This document shows positions 58,199-64,000 of a DNA stretch of 64,000 nucleotides, piece by piece. A program made the position numbers and the translations under genes. This DNA comes from Paracoccaceae bacterium (lineage in GTDB: Bacteria; Pseudomonadota; Alphaproteobacteria; Rhodobacterales; Rhodobacteraceae): positions 1,801,001 through 1,865,000 of the forward strand of contig OY282431.1 in assembly GCA_958296035.1 (NCBI GenBank), in the 5' to 3' direction. The notes beneath the pieces were generated by a model, which had not been told where the DNA came from, did not search any database, and worked only from the letters and a program-made list of their open reading frames with translations. Position 1 is the stretch's first letter, and each line of letters opens with the position of its first letter.

Positions 58199-59083
58199 TC
58201 ATCTCTCCTGTTCGTCTTTGTACATCTTGAAAAGGAAGCCGCTGATATAGACAAGCATTATCAGGAACAGCACGACGGCAATTGCTGCACCATACCCCAT
58301 ACGGAATCCGTACTCCGAAAACGCCTGCTCGTACATGTAGAACGCCAGAACCCGGCTCGACCCCCATGGTCCGCCGTCAGTCATGATCGACACGAGGTCA
58401 AACGAACGCAACGCTCCGATCACGGTAACGACAATGGCAATGAAGGTTGCCGGTTTTAGCTGTGGCAAGACGACGTACCAGAGCATCTTCCAGCCCCGGG
58501 CATTATCGAGTCGCCCTGCCTCGATCTGTTCCGGATCCACGGCATTCAGACCAGTAAGGTAAAGAATCATGCAATAGGCTGTCTGCGGCCACAGACCGGC
58601 AGCAATGATGCCATATGTGACGAAGCGTTCATCAGCCAGAACCGCAATCGGATCCAGCCCCAGACTCTTCAGTCCAACATTCAGCAAGCCGAAACTTGGA
58701 TCGTAGAACCAACTGAAGACAAGCCCGACAACAACCTGACTGATGACGAAGGGAAAGAAGAACAGCGACTTATAAAGACGGATCCCCGTCACCGTCTGGT
58801 TGAGAAACAGGGCTATGAACAGGCCTGCTGGAATCGCCAGCATGTACAGCACAAGCCAGATGACGTTATTCTTCAGCGAAGTGTAGAATGCCTCGTCATC
58901 GACCAGTTCGACATAATTATCGAAGCCCACATAGGTCTTGTCGCCCAGTCCGTCCCACGCGTAGAGCGATATCTGCATCGACTCGAAGATCGGGAAGATC
59001 ACGTAGAACAAGAAAAACAGTATGCCTGGCGCCAGGAACAGCCATGGTGCCAGCTTCCTTTGGGACAGGGCAGAAGTCGTCAT
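58199..59083 (-). CDS. Sugar-type ABC permease, MalF/UgpA class
   Basis: 294 residues. N-terminal LAPWLFLAPGILFFLFYVIFPIFESMQISLY is typical of the class; six membrane segments; docking loop IEAGRLDNARGWKMLWYVVLPQLKPA. The stop is 2 bases before the GTG of the second permease. 67 bases and a 10-bp hairpin separate it from the binding-protein gene. Confidence 0.94.
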   Translation of the reverse strand: MTTSALSQRKLAPWLFLAPGILFFLFYVIFPIFESMQISLYAWDGLGDKTYVGFDNYVELVDDEAFYTSLKNNVIWLVLYMLAIPAGLFIALFLNQTVTGIRLYKSLFFFPFVISQVVVGLVFSWFYDPSFGLLNVGLKSLGLDPIAVLADERFVTYGIIAAGLWPQTAYCMILYLTGLNAVDPEQIEAGRLDNARGWKMLWYVVLPQLKPATFIAIVVTVIGALRSFDLVSIMTDGGPWGSSRVLAFYMYEQAFSEYGFRMGYGAAIAVVLFLIMLVYISGFLFKMYKDEQER

Positions 59084-59113
59084 TGCTCTACTTTATCCAG
59101 TCGCTGCAGGGGT

Positions 59114-59139
59114 GCATCCCGCCCCAACTGGCGGGATGC
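59114..59139 (-). terminator. Intercistronic hairpin behind the sugar-binding protein gene
   Basis: A perfect 10-bp stem (GCATCCCGCC with GGCGGGATGC) around a 6-base loop, 12 bases after the binding-protein stop on the minus strand. Without a T-run it is more likely a 3'-end stabiliser that favours the binding-protein message, as known behind malE, than a full terminator. Confidence 0.6.
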
Positions 59140-59150
59140 CTCTCAGGTCT

Positions 59151-60389
59151 TTACTTGTAGATTCGTCCACGAGCCTTTTCGAGCCTCTCGAGGATCGTGT
59201 CCAGCCTTTCCGGTTTGACCATAAACTCCTGGAAACCTTCCATGCCGGCCTTTGCCATTTCGGCAGGCGCATCGCGGTCGAAGAACTGGGCTATCCCGCC
59301 ATCAGCAGCCGACAACATCGCGAATCCTGCCTGGAGAAACTTATCGTCCGAAACTTCGGATGCCGAATTCAAGGGCAGCTGTCCCAGGGTTGCGTTTATC
59401 TTTGTCTGTACATCGGCACGAGCCAGGAAGGCCAGGAAGCGCTTGGCGTCCTCCTTGTTGGATGCATTTGACGGTATGTGGATTGTGTCGGTGGGGGCAT
59501 CCTCTGCAACCGGAATTCCGGGCGTGATTTCCGGGAACTGGAAAAAGCCCAACTGATCGTCTGTCAGTCCGGCTTCGCGCAGCGGTGCTACCGCAAAGTT
59601 GCCCATGACGTACATGGCGGCGTTACCCTGTACCATCGGTGCCAGTGCCTCTTGCCACGAATAGGCGGCATGGTTTTCGATGAAATATCCAGCTTCAACG
59701 AGTTCCTTCCAGTTGTCCATGGTGGCTCGCACGCGATCGTCGGTCCACGGAATCTCGCCTCTCGTCAGCGCCATGTGGAAGTCATATCCATTGGTTCTCA
59801 AGTTAATGTAATCGAAGACACCGGCTGCGGTCCACAGGTACTTGGTTCCGATTGTGATTGGAGCAATGCCGTTTTCAGCCAATGTTGCGCAGGCTGCCTT
59901 GAATTCGTCCCAGTTTGTCGGAACCGCAATTCCCAGATCCTCGAAAATGTCCTGCCGGTAATAGACACCCCATTGGTAGTAGGTGTAGGGCACACCCCAC
60001 TTCTTTCCGTCAATTGTCATAGACGCTGCCGAAGACATCAGGGATTCATTGAGACCGTTCTCTTCCCAAACATCATCCACCGGCTCGAAAAGGCCGGCAT
60101 TCACATATGGCAGCATCCGGTTGCCAGCGTACCAGTTCGCGATATCCGGAGCATCGGCGGTCAGAAAGTTTCTAATCGAGGTCTTGTAGCCTTCGTGGTC
60201 GAAAATATTCCATGTGACGGTTATGTCAGGGTTTTCTGCCTCGAAGTCCATAATCAGCTGCTCAAAGGCTGCTTTTGGTGCAGGGTCGGATGTATCCGTG
60301 TTTATTACTAGCTCACCAGCAAATGCGGATGCCGCGATTACCGCCGACGATAGCGCTGCAACCGCGCTACGCAATAGGCACCGGGTCAT
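59151..60389 (-). CDS. Sugar-type ABC transporter substrate-binding protein
   Basis: 412 residues with a Sec signal (SAVAALSSAVIAASAFAG, cleavage near residue 24). Family 1 binding protein: LVINTDTSDPAPKAAFEQLIMDFEAENPDITVTWNIFDHEGYKTSI, ADAPDIANWYAGNRMLPYV, a typical GKKWGVPYTYYQWGVYYRQDIFEDLGI and LAPMVQGNAAMYVMGNFAVAPLREAG. Ligand is a sugar, polyol or glycerophosphate; this cannot be narrowed from sequence. First gene of the leftward operon, divergent from the IclR regulator. Confidence 0.92.
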   Translation of the reverse strand: MTRCLLRSAVAALSSAVIAASAFAGELVINTDTSDPAPKAAFEQLIMDFEAENPDITVTWNIFDHEGYKTSIRNFLTADAPDIANWYAGNRMLPYVNAGLFEPVDDVWEENGLNESLMSSAASMTIDGKKWGVPYTYYQWGVYYRQDIFEDLGIAVPTNWDEFKAACATLAENGIAPITIGTKYLWTAAGVFDYINLRTNGYDFHMALTRGEIPWTDDRVRATMDNWKELVEAGYFIENHAAYSWQEALAPMVQGNAAMYVMGNFAVAPLREAGLTDDQLGFFQFPEITPGIPVAEDAPTDTIHIPSNASNKEDAKRFLAFLARADVQTKINATLGQLPLNSASEVSDDKFLQAGFAMLSAADGGIAQFFDRDAPAEMAKAGMEGFQEFMVKPERLDTILERLEKARGRIYK

Positions 60390-60493
60390 ATGATTTCTCC
60401 AGTAGTGTCCAAATTATGAAATTGTGTGTCAACTATTGAGATAGTGGCATGATTCATGTAGTGTTGTCAACGGGCTTCTCAATGAGGTAGCAT
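60390..60493. promoter_or_regulatory. Divergent control region of the sugar transporter and IclR regulator
   Basis: Contains two minus-strand TTGACA hexamers (60432-60427 and 60470-60465) and a near direct repeat GTGTCAAC / GTTGTCAAC at the same places, spaced 38 bases. One or both may serve as -35 elements of the binding-protein operon, and the repeat may be the IclR operator. Proposed from position and repetition only. Confidence 0.35.
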
Positions 60494-61276
60494 TTGGCTA
60501 CAAATACTCCAAATGACGGAACAATCGGCAAGGCGCTGGATGTGCTGGAACTGGTAGCCGATGCAGGTCGGCCTGTCCGGTTCACGGACGTTCTCGCCAA
60601 GAGTTCGTTGCCCCGGGCAACACTTTTTCGTTTTCTGCGCCGACTCACGAACCAGCGCATGCTTACCTATGACAACGAGCGGCATACATATAATCTTGGC
60701 CTTCGCCTGGTCTGTCTGGCGCACAACGCCTGGAAGCAATCTTCCCTGGGGACAATTGCCGCCGAGAAACTGGACGAACTCTCGGCGCAAGTCGGCGAAA
60801 CAATCCACCTTGCACAAATGGAGAATGGCCAGGTTGTCTATATCGACAAGCGCAGTCCGGCTTACCAAATCGATATGTTCAGCCAGACCGGCAAGGTTGG
60901 ACCGGCTTACTGCACGGGAGTTGGAAAGGCTATTTTGGCGTTTCTTGACGAAACAGATCAGGAACGGGCTCTGAAGCAGCAATCCTACTATGCCTTTACT
61001 GACAACACCCTAACCTGTCCAAAAGCACTTGCTGGCGAACTCAAGACGGTCCGAGCCGAAGGCATTGCTTTCGACAGAGAGGAACACGAACCGGGAATCA
61101 TTTGTATTGCCAGCCCGATTCGCACGAACACCAAGGTGGTTGGGGCTGTCTCGATCACCAGCACAGTACAACGACACAGCTTCGAGAGCCTTGCCCCATT
61201 TAGGCCCGCTCTTGAGGAAACGGCACGCGGAATCGGAGACTTGGCTAAGAATTGGCAGTTTCCAGAACTAGTCTGA
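60494..61276 (+). CDS. IclR-family transcriptional regulator
   Basis: 260 residues from a TTG. N-terminal winged helix-turn-helix (IGKALDVLELVADAGRPVRFTDVLAKSSLPRATLFRFLRRL, residues 11-51) and the IclR effector domain: LDELSAQVGETIHLAQMENGQVVYIDK, then GPAYCTGVGKAILAFL, and a C-terminal FDREEHEPGIICIASPIR block with ligand-pocket residues. It lies between the leftward binding-protein/permease operon and the ATPase gene and almost certainly regulates both, with the transported compound or a breakdown product as likely inducer. Confidence 0.92.
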   Translation: MATNTPNDGTIGKALDVLELVADAGRPVRFTDVLAKSSLPRATLFRFLRRLTNQRMLTYDNERHTYNLGLRLVCLAHNAWKQSSLGTIAAEKLDELSAQVGETIHLAQMENGQVVYIDKRSPAYQIDMFSQTGKVGPAYCTGVGKAILAFLDETDQERALKQQSYYAFTDNTLTCPKALAGELKTVRAEGIAFDREEHEPGIICIASPIRTNTKVVGAVSITSTVQRHSFESLAPFRPALEETARGIGDLAKNWQFPELV

Positions 61277-61289
61277 AGGAAGAACAACT

Positions 61290-62351
61290 ATGGCTGGCGT
61301 AAACCTAAATAACGTGACCAAGAGCTTTGGGCCCGTAGAAGTTATTCACGGTGTAGACCTTGAGGTAGAGGACAGTGAGTTTTGCGTATTCGTTGGACCT
61401 TCGGGTTGTGGAAAATCTACCCTCCTGAGGATGATTGCCGGTCTCGAGGAAACAACCAGCGGTTCGATAGAGATCGGCGAGCGAGACGTAACAATGGTAG
61501 ACCCGGCAGATCGAGGCATAGCCATGGTCTTCCAGACCTACGCTCTATACCCGCACATGACAGTCGAACAGAACATGGGGTTTGGCCTCAAGATGAACGG
61601 TGTTGCAAGAAACGAGATTACAGCCAAGGTTAGCGAGGCAGCGGATATCCTGAAATTGACAGATTATCTGAAGCGCAAGCCAAAGGCGCTATCGGGAGGC
61701 CAGCGGCAGCGGGTCGCCATCGGACGTGCAATTGTTCGAGGACCCGGCGTTTTTCTCTTTGATGAGCCGCTTTCAAACCTGGATGCCGAACTCAGGGTGG
61801 AAATGCGCGTGGAAATTGCACGTCTGCACAGGGAATTGGGTGCAACGATGATCTACGTAACGCATGATCAGGTCGAGGCCATGACGCTCGCTGACAAGAT
61901 CGTCGTGCTGCGTGACGGAATCATAGAACAGACGGGCTCGCCAATGCAACTGTACCGCAATCCAGGCAATAAGTTTGTCGGTGGCTTTATCGGCTCACCA
62001 AGCATGAACTTTCTGGAGGGCAGAATCCATAATGGTCGGGTTAGTATTCCGGCACTTGGAAATCAGACTCTGACAACTAGCATTAACTTGCCTGCCAACG
62101 GTTCATCAGTTTCGGTCGGCTTGCGCCCACAGAATCTTGGACTCAAGCCAGACCCGTCACCATTGGTTGTGGAGTTGACTGAAAACCTCGGCGGCGTGTC
62201 CTATGACTATCTGAGAACGCCAACAGGTGAGAAAATTGTCGTTGAGTCCAAGGGCGATGAAGAAATTCCACCAGGCACATCTGTATCACTGGTCTTCGAC
62301 CCCTCCACTGCTTTGCTGTTTGAGTCGCCGTCTGGAAGGCGCATCCGGTAA
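61290..62351 (+). CDS. Sugar-type ABC ATPase, UgpC/MalK class
   Basis: 353 residues, 13 bases after the regulator. Walker [20 protein letters not shown]-loop MVFQTYALYPHMTVEQNMGFGL, signature [19 protein letters not shown], Walker B FLFDEPLSNLDAELR and VTHDQVEAMTLADKIVVL, followed by the MalK-type regulatory domain with GFIGSPSMNFLEG and VGLRPQNLGL. It energises the permeases encoded on the other strand, so one transporter is expressed from two divergent units around its regulator. Confidence 0.95.
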   Translation: MAGVNLNNVTKSFGPVEVIHGVDLEVEDSEFCVFVGPSGCGKSTLLRMIAGLEETTSGSIEIGERDVTMVDPADRGIAMVFQTYALYPHMTVEQNMGFGLKMNGVARNEITAKVSEAADILKLTDYLKRKPKALSGGQRQRVAIGRAIVRGPGVFLFDEPLSNLDAELRVEMRVEIARLHRELGATMIYVTHDQVEAMTLADKIVVLRDGIIEQTGSPMQLYRNPGNKFVGGFIGSPSMNFLEGRIHNGRVSIPALGNQTLTTSINLPANGSSVSVGLRPQNLGLKPDPSPLVVELTENLGGVSYDYLRTPTGEKIVVESKGDEEIPPGTSVSLVFDPSTALLFESPSGRRIR

Positions 62352-62743
62352 TTCGTCGCATTTACGCACTAGTTACCGTGGGCAAGCGTTAACAATGGCC
62401 CGCATCCGCTTTCATCGGCTAGACTTGGAGAACCGGGGAGACCACTGTCTGACGTATGTACACATCTCTTTCTTAGCCTGTCATGATGGGTAGGTCATAT
62501 CATTCCCGTGATGTCTTGATTCTTGATGTTCCCATTGGGGCCGCAATGTGGGTTGGAATGATGTGCAGCAAGGTATTGCTGGAAGCTGCGTTGATGATCG
62601 GCTGATCAAGCTTGGCCCACGGGGCATCTCAATGACTAGGTGATGGTCGAGAAGATGGTCCGCCGCGGCGGTGCATGGAACCGCCTCTCGTATTTCTGAC
62701 CGGCCCATTTTGGCCCTCTAGGAAACGCCCGGATCGGGGTGAG
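62352..62743. other. Gap after the ABC ATPase, no supported gene
   Basis: No frame with a recognisable product; the region leads into IS66 debris. No terminator with a T-run found. Confidence 0.35.
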
Positions 62744-62800
62744 ATCGGGCTCAGAATAATTCGCCAAGATTCCCTGCTACTGGGATGAAATAATGTGCAA
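62744..62800 (+). repeat. 57-base repeat, copy 2 (copy 1 at 32211-32267)
   Basis: Nearly identical to 32211-32267, from atcgggctcagaataattcg to gaaataatgtgcaa. It ends exactly where an IS66 TnpB fragment begins. Confidence 0.8.
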
Positions 62801-63164
62801 TATAACACGCAACCGCCTCGGGCGGGACCCGACCTCGGGGGCCTGGTATGTCTTCCGCCATCGGCGGCGGACCATGCTCAAGGTCATCGCCTTCGACCAG
62901 GGCGGCACCTGGACCTGGTCCAGGCGCCTGGCGTGCGGTCTTTTCAGGGGGCTTGTCTCCGCCAGTCCGGCCGAGCCGCTCTCGGCCACCGGGCTCATGG
63001 CGCTGCTTGACGGCCTCGACATCATCAAGTCAAGACAACGTAAACGGTACGCCCTGGCCGCCGGCCGGGTGCCGGATGATGATGTGTTCCGGATGATCCC
63101 GGCAGGCGTTCACAACCCTTTGACGCTGTCGGCGCAAAGCGGGACAAATTGTCCCATACCGTAG
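62793..63164 (+). pseudogene. IS66-family tnpB fragment
   Basis: The frame starts inside the 57-base repeat, then reads RLGRDPTSGAWYVFRHRR and MLKVIAFDQGGTWTWSRRL, the middle of IS66 TnpB (consensus DP.SG..FVFR.RRGD..K.L..D..G....KRLE), then LSATGLMALLDGLDI. The N-terminal start region is missing and the C-terminus runs into the 50-base repeat. Truncated at both ends, non-functional. Confidence 0.75.
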
Positions 63165-63173
63165 TGGATCAAT
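63124..63173 (+). repeat. 50-base repeat shared with 14945-14994
   Basis: Matches the reverse complement of 14945-14994 at most positions, with the palindrome gggacaaattgtccc in both. It lies at the end of the tnpB fragment and just before an oppositely oriented transposase fragment, so it is probably an IS terminus or a recombination joint. Confidence 0.65.
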
Positions 63174-63193
63174 CCGGGAATTGACTTTGGCAT

Positions 63194-63511
63194 CTACCTG
63201 GGAAACAACAGCGCTCCACAGGTGACCGCGGACAGGGCTATCCTGGGGCCGCCATCGTGGCCCGGCCGGATGCAAAGGGCTGGCCCGGACCCGCCCTCCC
63301 GGCGCCCGGCCTTGTAAATCCTGCCAATCAGTTCCAGCCCACAGGCCGCATGCCCGGGCTCCCGCTTCACACAGCCCTCGAACTTGCGACGCGTGTGCGA
63401 CCAGCACAAGGCATGCAAGACCACACCCGACGTCACCGCCGTCCAGGCCGAATAGCCCGCATAGCCATCGCTGAGCAGGATACCGGACCAGTCGCCCGGA
63501 ATGTCGCCCAC
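63194..63511 (-). pseudogene. IS66-family transposase fragment (catalytic region)
   Basis: Leftward reading gives WSGILLSDGYAGYSAWTAVT and LHALCWSHTRRKFEGCVKRE, the second catalytic Asp region of IS66 TnpC (consensus G.L.SDGYAGY, HC.AH.RRKF), then ACGLELIGRIYK. Neither the first Asp nor the Glu region is present. It points against the adjacent tnpB fragment, so at least two elements or an inversion are involved. Confidence 0.78.
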
Positions 63512-63639
63512 ATTGGGGTGACAGCGATCGGACCTCTTATGAGGCTCCTGTCAACGCTAAGTTATAATTCCCCCAATCTGCTATTTTATTTTTCCCCCAC
63601 TTTTGGTCATTTTGTCCTATCTCAGTACTGATCTAATCT

Positions 63640-63790
63640 CCTGTCCTGCCTGGTTGCCTACACGCTGGGCATACCAGGCATCGCCATGAAGACGACCGGT
63701 CTTTCCACTTCACAGGCGCCAACACAGCCGAAGCCGCCGCGTGGGTCATGCCATACCACCTGCACTGTCCAGCCTGGTCACCTGCTGTCT
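63640..63790 (+). repeat. About 150-base repeat shared with 19133-19290
   Basis: Reverse complement of the region beside the group II intron maturase fragment. Differences are few substitutions and small indels. Here no maturase sequence is attached on the left, so only the 3' flank remains. Confidence 0.68.
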
Positions 63791-64000
63791 GCCTACATCA
63801 GGCAACAAGGTGAAATATAGCCCCGCTATTCCATGATCCGGGACAGTGTTTCCAGAGTTTGGTCGTGGCAGATCTGATCACCAGGACGACAGCACCTAGG
63901 GAATCGCCTGGCTCTGACGGGTGAATAAATTCTGTTCTCGGAGACGCTGAACATTTGTGGCGACCTGTGGCAGCCTGCAAGCGTGCAAACGCCTATTCCT

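Noticed and set aside
59478-60311. 277-codon frame across the sugar-binding protein gene
   Set aside because: Antisense to a gene with signal peptide and clear binding-protein motifs; no own family signature.
1-64000. CRISPR array, prophage or conjugative module
   Set aside because: No regularly spaced short repeats, capsid, terminase, integrase or relaxase motifs were seen on either strand.

Overview
The window looks like chromosomal DNA of an alphaproteobacterium. This rests on gene content rather than on any rRNA marker. The SUF operon has the order desulfurase-sufB-(cupin)-sufC-sufD-membrane proteins-sufS, known from that class, and there are several ABC uptake systems for polyamine-, phosphonate-, peptide- and sugar-type substrates plus a YejA-like binding protein. 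Adding up the intact genes gives only about 70 percent coding. The rest is long stretches with decayed insertion sequences (IS66, IS4, IS982 and DUF4338 types), a group II intron maturase fragment and broken host genes. That pattern suggests recent IS expansion followed by gene loss, as in host-associated or otherwise relaxed lineages; this is inference.

Layout, left to right. 1-7557 is a Fe-S cluster assembly (SUF) operon, entered inside a NifS/IscS-type cysteine desulfurase and ending with sufS; it carries a cupin gene between sufB and sufC and two small membrane proteins coupled to sufD and sufS. 8319-9180 holds tRNA-Cys(GCA) and a lipoprotein. 9953-14809 is one giant single-chain type ISP-like restriction-modification enzyme with an 11-base C homopolymer in its reading frame. 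15117-18912 is a complete polyamine-type ABC importer (binding protein, ATPase, two permeases). 18913-20841 is an IS graveyard. 20842-22966 has pstB and phoU with a wrecked phoB behind them and no pstSCA in front. 24768-27448 has aroQ, convergent with tsf and rpsB; ribosomal protein S2 has a long acidic C-terminal extension. 27449-28560 has IS66 remnants abutting a truncated AAA/OLD-type ATPase.

29024-30837 is a pseudouridine catabolism pair (psuK, psuG). 31133-31819 is a stand-alone phosphoribosyltransferase, followed by a decayed IS66 transposase. 33300-36257 has an NCS2 nucleobase permease with an extra cytosolic domain and a glutathione S-transferase. 36962-40419 is phnD-phnC-phnE-phnE. 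41597-44147 has a DUF502 membrane protein and, convergently, a YejA-like binding protein. 44297-44323 is an isolated strong terminator that may end a small RNA. 44823-45846 is a broken IS4 transposase. 45947-50769 has mfd and, divergently, hemB. 52466-56855 has a YSC84/SYLF protein, a 3-hydroxyisobutyrate dehydrogenase-like enzyme and a divergent penicillin-acylase-type hydrolase. 57349-62351 is a sugar-type ABC importer whose binding protein and permeases run leftward, while an IclR regulator and the ATPase run rightward from the same control region. 62352-64000 is again IS debris that shares repeats with the 14.9, 19 and 32 kb regions.

No CRISPR array, prophage or conjugation module was seen. 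The observations I rate highest are the poly-C tract in the restriction-modification gene, the loss of phoB next to pstB-phoU, the S2 extension, the NCS2 permease fusion and the candidate small RNA.
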